The notes: generated from the sequence alone by a model not told the origin. A stretch of DNA of 6,042 bases from Rhizorhabdus sp. (GCA_004297635.1 SCUQ01000068.1:1-6042); one strand, 5' to 3'; counted from the stretch's first letter, positions 1 through 5,996 are shown. Translations and numbers: made by a program.

Positions 1-639
1 CGACGGATCCTTCGACACGCCGTCCTTGGAAACCAGTCCATAGGGGCGCGCCGCGACCGCGCCGGTGCCGCCGTTGATCAGCTTCTGGGTAATCGTGAAC
101 AGATAGTCGCCATCGACCGCGATCACCGTCTCGAACCGCTGGCCGCGGCTGTTGACCCAGCTGAGCGTCACCGGCGTCTGCGGGGTCAGCTTGCCGCCGG
201 TGGCGGTCCACACCGTGTTCGGGCCGGGTGCGTCCACGCCATCGCCGGTCCAGCCGAAGCCGGCATAATAGGATGCGGGCGAACCAGCCGGCGACAGCAG
301 CCGGATCGGGGGCGAGTTCCTGGCGACCGTCTCGCGATAGGCCTTGAGCACCAGATCATCGATCCGCGCGCCCTTCAGGTTGATCGTTCCGGCCAGCTTC
401 GGCGTGTCGATCACGATGCGCGGCGTTTCGCGCAGAACCAGCGCGCGCGACCGGATCGCCTTCGCGGTATCGGCGGCCGGATCGGCACCCGGCTGGGGCA
501 GCACCGTTTCCTTGCCACCCTCGATCCTCGTGACCGCCGGCTTGGCCACCGGGAAGAATCGGTTGCTGATCGCCTGCCAGCCGAACAGGACGAGCGCCGA
601 CAGGACGATCGCGAGGATCAGGTTGCGCTGGTTATCCAC
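1..639 (-). CDS. yidC: Membrane protein insertase YidC, N-terminal part (cut by window edge)
   Basis: YidC (Oxa1/Alb3 family) inserts and folds inner-membrane proteins, alone or with SecYEG. Translated on the minus strand from a GTG at 639-637, the protein begins VDNQRNLILAIVLSALVLFG, the usual YidC opening: a short cytoplasmic DNQRN segment and a first membrane helix at about residues 6-23. A Pro/Ala-rich linker follows, and from about residue 70 a beta-rich periplasmic domain, with recognisable pieces such as APGPNTVW and FTITQKLIN. A GGGAG ribosome binding site (minus strand of 646-650) lies 6 nt before the GTG and supports this start. The frame is open for 213 codons to position 1; the remaining periplasmic part and the catalytic C-terminal five-helix core lie outside the window. 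It is the last gene seen of the rpmH-rnpA-yidD-yidC cluster, 27 nt after yidD. Identification is firm from sequence and context together. Confidence 0.95.
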   Translation of the reverse strand, partial: MDNQRNLILAIVLSALVLFGWQAISNRFFPVAKPAVTRIEGGKETVLPQPGADPAADTAKAIRSRALVLRETPRIVIDTPKLAGTINLKGARIDDLVLKAYRETVARNSPPIRLLSPAGSPASYYAGFGWTGDGVDAPGPNTVWTATGGKLTPQTPVTLSWVNSRGQRFETVIAVDGDYLFTITQKLINGGTGAVAARPYGLVSKDGVSKDPS

Positions 640-666
640 CAAAAACTCCCGGAAAACTGTATCTAT

Positions 667-879
667 TCAGGGCACAGGATCATAGCCGGCACCACCCCAG
701 GGGTGGCATCGGCAGATCCGGCGGAACCCAAGCCACCCGCCTTTGAGCGCGCCATAGCGCGAGACGGCCTCGATCGTATAGGCCGAACAGCTCGGCATGT
801 AGCGACAGGTGGGCGGCAGGATCAGCGACGGGCCTTTTTGCCAGGCCTTTGCGAGCAGGATGATGAGCCGCGCGATCAT
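667..879 (-). CDS. yidD: Membrane protein insertion efficiency factor YidD
   Basis: YidD is a small inner-membrane-associated protein that helps YidC-dependent insertion of membrane proteins. The 70-residue product has the family signature almost intact: an amphipathic N-terminal helix (residues 1-15, IARLIILLAKAWQ), then PTCRYMPSCSAYTIEA (residues 23-38), the YGALKGGW segment, and the C-terminal RICRCHPWGGAGYDPVP. The conserved cysteines of the CRYxPSCSxY and CRCHPW motifs are all present. The length matches the compact form of the family (about 70-85 aa). The ATG overlaps the rnpA stop codon as ATGA (879-876) and I see no good ribosome binding site in front of it, so translation is probably coupled to rnpA. 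yidC follows 27 nt downstream. Confidence 0.96.
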   Translation of the reverse strand: MIARLIILLAKAWQKGPSLILPPTCRYMPSCSAYTIEAVSRYGALKGGWLGFRRICRCHPWGGAGYDPVP

Positions 880-1223
880 GGAACCGACTGAACGGAGGGG
901 GCGTGGCGCGCGACCTTGCCCAGCGCCTTGCGCAATTCGGTGCGCAGCTCGGCGAAATCGCGCTCGATCCCGCCGGCCCGACCGATCAGGACATGATCGG
1001 CACCGACGACCCCGGCCTCCGGCAGCAATTCCCGCGCGAGTGCACGGAATCGCCGCTTCATGCGGTTTCGAACGACCGCATTGCCGATCTTCTTGGTGAC
1101 GGTAATACCGAGACGCATGACAGGGTCGTCATCGCCGCGAGGCCGAACGAGCAGGACGAAGCCGGGCATGGGCGCCCGCCTGCCGCTATTGGCCGCCAGA
1201 AAATCCGCGCGGCGCTGAAGCAC
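876..1223 (-). CDS. rnpA: Ribonuclease P protein component
   Basis: RnpA is the protein subunit of RNase P. It binds the RNA subunit and the 5' leader of precursor tRNAs to support leader removal. The product is about 115 residues, normal for the family. It shows the N-terminal RRADFLAAN segment, the central strand MRLGITVTKKIGNAVVRN and the diagnostic RNR motif in VRNRMKRRFRAL (about residues 52-63), then a C-terminal part containing DHVLIGRAG. The start given is a GTG at 1223-1221, 17 nt after the rpmH stop. It has no strong ribosome binding site, and the frame stays open upstream through the residues NRTPYAV as far as a CTG at 1244-1242 that overlaps the rpmH stop. The true start may therefore lie up to 7 codons upstream. 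The stop overlaps the yidD start (ATGA). Confidence 0.95.
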   Translation of the reverse strand: MLQRRADFLAANSGRRAPMPGFVLLVRPRGDDDPVMRLGITVTKKIGNAVVRNRMKRRFRALARELLPEAGVVGADHVLIGRAGGIERDFAELRTELRKALGKVARHAPSVQSVP

Positions 1224-1240
1224 CGCGTAGGGAGTCCGGT

Positions 1241-1375
1241 TCAGGCCGACAGCTTCTTGCGGCCGCGCGCGCGCCGTGCCGCCAGCACCTTGCGGCCACC
1301 GGGGGTGGCGCTGCGCGAACGGAAACCGTGGCGCCGCTTGCGGACCAGGTTGCTCGGCTGAAAAGTGCGCTTCAT
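1241..1375 (-). CDS. rpmH: 50S ribosomal protein L34
   Basis: L34 is a very small, basic protein of the large ribosomal subunit. The 44-residue product begins [20 protein letters not shown], continues with [20 protein letters not shown] and ends LSA, matching the L34 family over its whole length. The start is an ATG at 1375-1373 preceded by a GAGG ribosome binding site about 7 nt upstream on the minus strand. It is the first gene of the rpmH-rnpA-yidD-yidC cluster, with rnpA beginning 17 nt downstream, and a candidate promoter lies upstream at 1439-1467. The order rpmH-rnpA is nearly universal in bacteria; dnaA, which precedes it in many species, is not found upstream here. The gene is too short for routine length-limited ORF calling. 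Confidence 0.98.
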   Translation of the reverse strand: MKRTFQPSNLVRKRRHGFRSRSATPGGRKVLAARRARGRKKLSA

Positions 1376-1593
1376 TGTCTTTGCCTCAAATCCAAAACAA
1401 AAGGGCCGCCGAACCTGCGGCAGCCGCTATGGGGAGCGCGCTTAGGGAAAAGGCTTTGCCGAGTCAATCGCCGGCACGGCCTGTGCCGCCGATCCGATCG
1501 ATCCATCCTACAATAATTTCGTTTCGGGCGATGGCTCTTTTTTGTTTCATGGGCGTTCGGCGCGGCGAAGAGGTTCCTGATGAGGAGAATGCC
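1376..1593. other. Divergent intergenic region between rpmH and the lipoprotein gene
   Basis: This 218-nt stretch separates the minus-strand rpmH cluster from the plus-strand lipoprotein gene. It contains the rpmH leader and candidate promoter, a short inverted repeat CGGCAC/GTGCCG at 1472-1488 with a 5-nt loop, an A/T-rich patch around 1509-1520, and a run of six T at 1538-1543. At the right end is a ribosome binding site, AGGAG at 1583-1587, 6 nt before the lipoprotein ATG. I could not find a convincing -35/-10 pair for the rightward gene. No RNA gene or additional coding sequence is apparent. Confidence 0.6.
1439..1467 (-). promoter_or_regulatory. Candidate sigma-70-type promoter of the rpmH cluster
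   Basis: Read on the minus strand, TTGACT (1467-1462) is a good -35 element. After exactly 17 nt comes TAAGCG (1444-1439) at the -10 position. The -35 is close to the consensus TTGACA; the -10 is weak but begins TA as expected. The predicted transcription start would fall near 1432, giving a leader of roughly 55-60 nt before the rpmH ATG. This is a pattern match plus location; no experimental start is known from the sequence alone. Confidence 0.5.
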
Positions 1594-2091
1594 ATGCGCC
1601 GCTCCATCCTATGCGCGCTCCTGTTGCTGCCCGCACTGAGCGCCTGCGGAAAGACCGATGACCGGCTGAAGGCAGTCGAGGAACGGATCGGCAAGCTCGA
1701 ACAGTCGATCGCCGCGCGCCAGGCCGTGACGCTCAAGCCCGGGGCGGCGGGCTATGGCATCCTCGAATCGGACATGGGCCGCATCGCGGTCACGATCGCC
1801 AATATCGAGCCCTATGCCGGCGGATCGCGGGTCACTCTCGATTTCGGCAATCCCACTGCCGCCCGCCTGTCGGCGATGAAGGCCCGGATCGAATGGGGCT
1901 CGAACGATGCCAAGGGCCTCCCGATGGCAGCGGCTGCGAGCCAGTCGTTGAGCTTCACCGCCCCCGAGCCGTTGCCGCCGGGAAGCTGGAAGCAATATGT
2001 CGTGGACCTGCCCGGCGTGGCGCCGGCCCAGCTGGGCTGGCTGCGCGTATCGGCGTTCGAGAGCGGCACCGTCGACCTGCTGAGCCAGTAA
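1594..2091 (+). CDS. Putative outer-membrane lipoprotein of unknown function
   Basis: The 165-residue product has a lipoprotein signal peptide: two Arg (residues 2-3), a hydrophobic stretch ending LLLLPALSAC, and a lipobox LSAC with Cys18 as the predicted lipidated residue. Residue +2 is Gly, not Asp, so by the Lol sorting rule outer-membrane placement is expected. Residues 22-42 form a short amphipathic heptad helix (L25, V28, I32, L35, I39), a possible coiled coil. From about residue 50 a globular part follows with a beta-like segment GRIAVTIANIEPYAGGSRVT, a GNPT turn and an EWG motif. I recall some similarity to DUF3251/YajI-like lipoproteins but cannot confirm it. The start is fixed by AGGAG 6 nt upstream; the frame is open further upstream but that part lacks a signal peptide and runs into the rpmH region. 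It may be expressed independently of its neighbours; the next gene begins 4-61 nt after the stop, depending on the start chosen. Confidence 0.8.
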   Translation: MRRSILCALLLLPALSACGKTDDRLKAVEERIGKLEQSIAARQAVTLKPGAAGYGILESDMGRIAVTIANIEPYAGGSRVTLDFGNPTAARLSAMKARIEWGSNDAKGLPMAAAASQSLSFTAPEPLPPGSWKQYVVDLPGVAPAQLGWLRVSAFESGTVDLLSQ

Positions 2092-2138
2092 CGAGGTGCC
2101 CCTCGATAGCCCGGGATTCGCCTCGCTGTCCGAAGCGG

Positions 2139-2146
2139 TATATGCT
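2139..2146 (+). promoter_or_regulatory. Possible -10 element directly before the histidine kinase ATG
   Basis: TATATGCT at 2139-2146 resembles a -10 hexamer (TATATG or TATGCT), with a poor -35-like TTCGCC at 2117-2122, 16 nt upstream of TATATG. Transcription from it would begin at about 2151-2153, at or next to the ATG at 2153, giving a leaderless or nearly leaderless mRNA. The absence of a Shine-Dalgarno sequence before this ATG fits that idea. If the gene instead starts at the GTG at 2096, this motif lies inside the coding region and means nothing. Confidence 0.25.
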
Positions 2147-2152
2147 GAGCCC

Positions 2153-3358
2153 ATGACAGGGGCCGTCACCAGCGCGATCGATAAGTCGGCGCTGACCGAA
2201 ATCTACATAACCGACGCGCTGCCATCCCGCGCGCCACGCGCGGCTGACCCCGGCCGCGAAAAGCGGGCCATTCTGGATCTCGCCGCAACCATGGCGGATA
2301 ATCCGGCCGAGGTGCTTCCGCGCTTCGTGTCGCTGGCGATGGAGATGACCGGCAGCACATCCGCCGGGCTGAGCCTGTACGAGACGGATAATGACGCGCC
2401 GGTCTTCCGCTGGCGTCACCTGCACGGCCTGCTCGCCCCCTTCGAAAATGCGACGACACCGCGGGATGACAGCCCATGTGGGGTGACGCTCGATCAGAAC
2501 CGTACCGTCCTGGCGCATCATCCCGAGCAGATTTACGACTGGATATCGGCCGAGAATCTGATCATTCCCGAGGTGCTTCTCCAACCGCTCTACATCGGCA
2601 GCACCGAACCGCTCGGCACATTGTGGGTGGTCGCCCCCGAAGAAGGCTATTTCGATCCTGGCCACGCCCGCATCACCGCCGAACTGGCTGGATTCGCGGG
2701 ACAGGCGCTCAAGATGATCCGCGCCGAGGAACGGCTCCAATCAGCGCTCTCCGATCAGGAGATGCTGACGATGGAGATGAGCCATCGTCTCAAGAATCTG
2801 TTCGCGGTGACTGATGGCATGATACGCGGCAGCGCGCGCGCCGCCGAGTCCGTCCAGGCCATGGCGGACTCGTTGTCAGGTCGTCTGCACGCACTGGCCA
2901 GCGCGCACGCCCTGGTACGTCGGCAGGCCCCGAGGGCGGGTGACAGCGCGCGCCACACCGATCTGAACGACCTGATCGGCGCGATCGTCGAGGTGCACGA
3001 CCCTGAAGGAAGCCGCTTCGCCTTGCAGGGTGAAAGCGTGGTGTGCGGCGACCAGGCGACGACGGCCCTTGCGCTGGTCGTTCATGAACTGGCGACCAAT
3101 GCGACGAAATATGGCGCGCTTTCCGGGCCAGCCGGCCGGGTTGCCGTCCACTGGTCGATGGATGGCGAAAACCTGTCGCTGACCTGGGTCGAACAGGGCG
3201 GTCCCCCACTTCGCGGCACGCCGGGCCGGAAAGGCTTCGGCACGGCCCTGATCGCGCGCACGATAGAAGGCCAGCTGCGCGGCAGGCTCGATCTCGACTG
3301 GACCGGCGACGGCTTGCGGATGCGCGCATCGATACCGCAGGCCAGGCTTCAAAGCTGA
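2153..3358 (+). CDS. Soluble GAF domain sensor histidine kinase, HWE family
   Basis: This is a cytoplasmic sensor kinase expected to autophosphorylate on His and pass phosphate to a response regulator. The 401-residue product has no membrane segment. Residues about 30-190 form a GAF domain containing DDSPCGVTLDQN and the PLYIGSTEPLGTLWVV strand pair typical of GAF domains in this kinase class. A linker helix leads to the phosphoacceptor box EMSHRLKNLFAV with His211. The ATP-binding part has the N box HELATNATKYGALS (H311, N316), then WVEQGGPP (W345, E347) and a glycine box KGFGTALI (from K360). The His in the N box and the WxE element define the HWE family, common in alphaproteobacteria. No receiver domain or regulator gene is adjacent, so the target is unknown; general stress response or light signalling are possible by family analogy only. 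The start is uncertain: ATG 2153 has no Shine-Dalgarno, and an in-frame GTG at 2096 would add 19 residues. Confidence 0.9.
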   Translation: MTGAVTSAIDKSALTEIYITDALPSRAPRAADPGREKRAILDLAATMADNPAEVLPRFVSLAMEMTGSTSAGLSLYETDNDAPVFRWRHLHGLLAPFENATTPRDDSPCGVTLDQNRTVLAHHPEQIYDWISAENLIIPEVLLQPLYIGSTEPLGTLWVVAPEEGYFDPGHARITAELAGFAGQALKMIRAEERLQSALSDQEMLTMEMSHRLKNLFAVTDGMIRGSARAAESVQAMADSLSGRLHALASAHALVRRQAPRAGDSARHTDLNDLIGAIVEVHDPEGSRFALQGESVVCGDQATTALALVVHELATNATKYGALSGPAGRVAVHWSMDGENLSLTWVEQGGPPLRGTPGRKGFGTALIARTIEGQLRGRLDLDWTGDGLRMRASIPQARLQS

Positions 3359-3394
3359 ATCAGCCCGACACGCCGACCTCTTCAGATGCCCTTA

Positions 3395-3418
3395 ACCAAT
3401 ATTGGTCCATTGCGGACC
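3395..3418 (+). promoter_or_regulatory. 12-bp palindrome and overlapping hairpin upstream of the PAS-chemoreceptor gene
   Basis: ACCAATATTGGT at 3395-3406 is a perfect 12-bp palindrome, and GGTCC/GGACC (3404-3408 and 3414-3418, 5-nt loop) forms an overlapping small inverted repeat. The left edge, TTAACCAA at 3392-3399, is one base off the CtrA half-site TTAACCAT known from Caulobacter; the second TTAA expected 7 nt later is missing. The site sits 36-47 nt before the ATG, in the only gap between the kinase and the receptor gene. It could be an operator or part of a promoter. Function is inferred from symmetry and position only. Confidence 0.35.
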
Positions 3419-3441
3419 GAGTGTAGGGTTGCGTGAGAAGA

Positions 3442-4518
3442 ATGATGTCCAGCGAGATCGGCCCAGGAGTCGACAAGGCCAGCGACGGCCGGGCATGGGC
3501 GGCGTTGTGCCGCTCGCAGGCGGTTATCGAATTCGATCTGTCGGGCACCATTATCTGGGCCAACGACCTGTTTCTGAACGTGATGGGCTACACGCTAGGC
3601 GACGTCGTGGGTTATCATCATCGCATATTCTGTAGCGAGAATGACGTTCGTGCGCCGGCATATGCCTTGTTCTGGAAGAAACTTGGCCGCGGTGAATTCG
3701 ATGCCGGCGAATATAAGCGCTTCGGAAGGGACGGCCGCGAGGTCTGGCTGCACGCGACCTACAACCCCGTATTGGACGCCGATGGACAAGCCCACCGCGT
3801 CCTCAAGATCGCCACGGACATCACGCAGGCGAAGCGCGAGCGGGCGGACGATATCGGCAAGCTCGCGGCGATCGATCGGTCGCAGGCCGTGGTCGAGTTC
3901 GCGCTCGACGGCACGATCCTGGCCGCCAACCGGAATTTCCTGCGAATCTTCGGCTATGAGGAAGCCGCGCTGATCGGCCGGCATCATCGCATATTATGTG
4001 ATGAGGCCCTGGTTCGCACGCCCGAATATCAGACGCACTGGCAGCGCCTGGCGCGGGGCGCGTTCGACGCGGGACGCTATGCTCGCCGCGCGCGCGACGG
4101 CAGCAGGGTGTGGATACAGGCAAGCTATAATCCGGTACTCGACGCCGATGGCCGCCCGTGGAAGGTCGTCAAATTCGCCAGCGACGTGACCCATCAGGTC
4201 CAGCTCGAACAGGAGGTGGAGGCCCGACTTGCGGAGAGCAATGCCTTCCGTGACCGGCTGGAGGCACGCGGCCAGGATTTGCGCGATATGATCGACAAGG
4301 TCTCCCTGATCGTCGCGAGCATCAGCGAAATCGCCAACCAGACCAAGCTGCTCGCGCTCAACGCCACGATCGAGGCGGCACGCGCGGGTGAGGCGGGTCG
4401 CGGCTTTGCCGTCGTCGCGAGCGAGGTCAAGAAACTGGCAAGCGATACGCGAAACGCCACCCAGGCCGCCACCCGGATGATGAGCGAACGCATCGCGGCC
4501 GTCGCCGCGCACGACTGA
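3442..4518 (+). CDS. Soluble PAS-PAS chemoreceptor-like protein (BdlA-like) with a very short signalling domain
   Basis: The 358-residue product has no membrane segment or HAMP domain. Two tandem PAS domains occupy about residues 24-129 and 146-251. Each starts with RSQAV, contains GxHHRI near its middle and YNPVLDADG near its end, and they are about 55% identical without gaps. A helical linker follows, then the chemoreceptor hairpin tip with [20 protein letters not shown] (about residues 297-316, Glu311) and [11 protein letters not shown], the part that contacts CheA and CheW. The layout matches soluble sensors such as Pseudomonas BdlA or Aer-like energy/redox receptors, so a cytoplasmic redox, oxygen or metabolic cue affecting motility or biofilm behaviour is likely. 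PAS cofactor (FAD or haem) cannot be read from sequence. The signalling domain is only about 95 residues, with no obvious methylation helices and no C-terminal CheR-docking pentapeptide. Start choice among ATG 3442, ATG 3445 and GTG 3433 is open; GAGAAG at 3435-3440 favours the ATGs, especially 3445. Confidence 0.88.
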   Translation: MMSSEIGPGVDKASDGRAWAALCRSQAVIEFDLSGTIIWANDLFLNVMGYTLGDVVGYHHRIFCSENDVRAPAYALFWKKLGRGEFDAGEYKRFGRDGREVWLHATYNPVLDADGQAHRVLKIATDITQAKRERADDIGKLAAIDRSQAVVEFALDGTILAANRNFLRIFGYEEAALIGRHHRILCDEALVRTPEYQTHWQRLARGAFDAGRYARRARDGSRVWIQASYNPVLDADGRPWKVVKFASDVTHQVQLEQEVEARLAESNAFRDRLEARGQDLRDMIDKVSLIVASISEIANQTKLLALNATIEAARAGEAGRGFAVVASEVKKLASDTRNATQAATRMMSERIAAVAAHD

Positions 4519-4520
4519 GC

Positions 4521-4551
4521 CCACCGCTCGCGGGGTGGTATCGATCACCAC
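4521..4551 (+). other. Two mutually exclusive small hairpins between the receptor and MATE genes
   Basis: CCACC (4521-4525) can pair with GGTGG (4534-4538), and the overlapping GTGGT (4535-4539) can instead pair with ACCAC (4547-4551) across a 7-nt loop that contains ATCGAT. The stems are only 5 bp and no T-run follows, so this is not a standard Rho-independent terminator. It fills most of the 53-nt gap before the MATE gene and might influence read-through or ribosome access. The evidence is base pairing by eye. Confidence 0.25.
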
Positions 4552-4571
4552 GTGCCGCTAAGCAGCGCGGC

Positions 4572-5954
4572 ATGGACGACAATCCGAACCGATCCGCGCC
4601 CTGGCGTACCGAGGCGCGCGCGCTGCTGTCGCTCAGCGTGCCACTGGTCATCGGCAATCTCGGCTGGTCGGCGATCGCGGCGACCGACCTGCTGCTGCTC
4701 GGGCGGCTCGGGCCGGATGCGGTGGCGGCGGGATCGCTCGGCCTCAATCTCTATACCGCCTTCCTGATCTTCGGCATCGGCCTCACCACCGCCGCCTCAC
4801 CGCTGATCGCCAGCGAGCGCGGCCGGCGGCTGCATTCGGTGCGCGATATCCGCCGGACCGTTCGCCAGACGATCTGGGCGGGGGCCGCGATCTGCATACC
4901 CGTCTGGCTGCTGCTCTGGCATAGCGAGGCGATCCTGATCCTGCTCGGCCAGGACCCCGAACTCTCCGCCGGCGCGAGCGATCTGGTGCGGAGCCTGCAA
5001 TGGGCGCTGCTGCCCTATATGGGCTTCCTGGTGCTGCGCAATTTCGTCGCGGCACTGGAACGGCCGATCTGGGGCGTGATCGTCACTCTGGCCACCGTGC
5101 CGTTCAATCTGCTGGTCGGCTGGGCGCTGATCTTCGGCCATCTTGGTTTTCCGCCGATGGGTCTGCACGGCGCCGGTCTGGCCAGTCTGATCAGTTCGGT
5201 ATTCATGCTGATCGGCATGATGCTGGTCGTCAGCCTCGATCGGCGTTTCCGCCGCTATCATTTGCTCGGCCGTTTTTGGCGCGCCGATTGGGGACGCTTC
5301 CGCACGGTCTGGAGAGTCGGGCTTCCCATCGCCATAACGCTGGGGCTGGAGGTTACGGTATTCAACGCCGCGGTCTTCCTGATGGGGCTGATCGGCCGAG
5401 CCTCGCTCGCTGCCCACGCGATCGCGATCCAGATCGCGGCCCTCTGCTTCATGGTGCCGATGGGGATCGGCCAGGCGGCGACCGTGCGGGTGGGCTATGC
5501 CCATGGCCGGCGTGATCGGGCGGCCGCCGGCCGCGCCGGCTGGCTCGCCCTGGGGCTCGGCACCGCCTTCGCGGTCTGTTCGGCCGCGCTGCTGATCGGC
5601 GCTCCCCGGCTGTTGATAGGCGGTTTCATCGATGTCGACCTGCCTGCCAATGCCGAAGTCACCCGGCTCGCCGTAGCCTTCCTCGGCGTCGCGGCTCTTT
5701 TCCAGCTGGTCGATTCCGCCCAGGCGGTGGGCGCAGGCGTGCTGCGCGGCTTGCAGGATACTCGTGTTCCGATGCTGTTCGCGGCGGTCGGCTACTGGGT
5801 GATCGGCATCGGTATCGGTACGCTGCTGGCTTTCCCGATGAAGCTTGGCGGGGTCGGCATCTGGCTGGGCCTCGCCGCCGGGCTCGGTGTGGTCGCGGTG
5901 CTTCTCGTCTGGCGCTGGTCATGGCGCGAGCGGCTCGGACTGGTTCCGCACTGA
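4572..5954 (+). CDS. MATE family efflux transporter (NorM-like)
   Basis: This is an inner-membrane antiporter that exports cationic drugs or toxic metabolites in exchange for Na+ or H+. The 460-residue product has the usual family length and twelve predicted membrane helices in two six-helix halves, beginning with LLSLSVPLVIGNLGWSAI. Family hallmarks include D39 in helix 1 (AATDLLLLGRLG), E260 in helix 7 (LGLEVTVFNAAV) and D381 in helix 10 (LVDSAQAVGAGVLRG). These line up with Asp36, Glu255 and Asp371 of Vibrio cholerae NorM, which are involved in cation binding. The motifs PMGIGQAATVRVG and VLRGLQDTRVP also fit MATE proteins. All three acidic residues being present suggests an active transporter; substrate and coupling ion cannot be read. 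The ATG at 4572 lacks a strong ribosome binding site (only AAGCAG nearby), but it places the first helix correctly. It lies 53 nt after the receptor gene and 42 nt before the probable hemC. Confidence 0.94.
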   Translation: MDDNPNRSAPWRTEARALLSLSVPLVIGNLGWSAIAATDLLLLGRLGPDAVAAGSLGLNLYTAFLIFGIGLTTAASPLIASERGRRLHSVRDIRRTVRQTIWAGAAICIPVWLLLWHSEAILILLGQDPELSAGASDLVRSLQWALLPYMGFLVLRNFVAALERPIWGVIVTLATVPFNLLVGWALIFGHLGFPPMGLHGAGLASLISSVFMLIGMMLVVSLDRRFRRYHLLGRFWRADWGRFRTVWRVGLPIAITLGLEVTVFNAAVFLMGLIGRASLAAHAIAIQIAALCFMVPMGIGQAATVRVGYAHGRRDRAAAGRAGWLALGLGTAFAVCSAALLIGAPRLLIGGFIDVDLPANAEVTRLAVAFLGVAALFQLVDSAQAVGAGVLRGLQDTRVPMLFAAVGYWVIGIGIGTLLAFPMKLGGVGIWLGLAAGLGVVAVLLVWRWSWRERLGLVPH

Positions 5955-5981
5955 CGCCTTTTGCTCCGCCCCCACCTTCTC

Positions 5982-5987
5982 TATGCA
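5982..5987 (+). promoter_or_regulatory. Possible -10 element just upstream of the hemC start
   Basis: TATGCA at 5982-5987 could be a -10 hexamer, with TTGCTC 15 nt upstream as a weak -35. Transcription would begin within a few nucleotides of the ATG at 5997, implying a very short or absent leader. A competing reading is that AGG at 5987-5989, 7 nt before the ATG, is a minimal ribosome binding site on a transcript continuing from the MATE gene. Confidence 0.25.
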
Positions 5988-5996
5988 GGCGCCGAT

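Noticed and set aside
632..640. TTATCCACC, one base off the DnaA box TTATCCACA
   Set aside because: It is the reverse complement of the yidC start codons (GTG GAT AAC) and its ribosome-binding edge. It is a single copy with no cluster of boxes, no A/T-rich unwinding region and no dnaA gene.
344..1361. Several plus-strand open frames opposite yidC, yidD, rnpA and rpmH
   Set aside because: They mirror confidently identified minus-strand genes, have low-complexity Arg/Ala/Pro-rich translations and no recognisable domains: typical shadow frames in GC-rich DNA.
1472..1488. Inverted repeat CGGCAC/GTGCCG upstream of the rpmH promoter
   Set aside because: Six base pairs with a GC-rich loop are expected by chance here. 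It is outside the promoter and lacks a T-run on either strand, so no function is claimed.
1276..1593. Upstream in-frame extension of the lipoprotein frame to 1276
   Set aside because: It runs antisense through rpmH and has no signal peptide. The internal ATG at 1594 has a good ribosome binding site and begins exactly at a lipoprotein signal sequence.
2092..2105. Hairpin CGAGG-TGCC-CCTCG directly after the lipoprotein stop
   Set aside because: Only a 5-bp stem and no following T-run. It could be a chance pairing in GC-rich DNA, so it is not called as a terminator.
1955..2740. 261-codon minus-strand open frame opposite the lipoprotein and kinase genes
   Set aside because: It overlaps two well-supported plus-strand genes, and its translation shows no domain or membrane pattern. 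Its length is explained by GC-rich antisense codon bias.
3994..4551. 185-codon minus-strand open frame opposite the receptor gene
   Set aside because: The plus-strand frame encodes a PAS domain and a chemoreceptor tip with near-canonical motifs; the antisense translation has nothing recognisable.
4797..5504. 235-codon minus-strand open frame opposite the MATE gene, rich in His, Gln and Asp
   Set aside because: The composition is what antisense of hydrophobic, GC-rich codons gives; the plus strand encodes a clear twelve-helix transporter.
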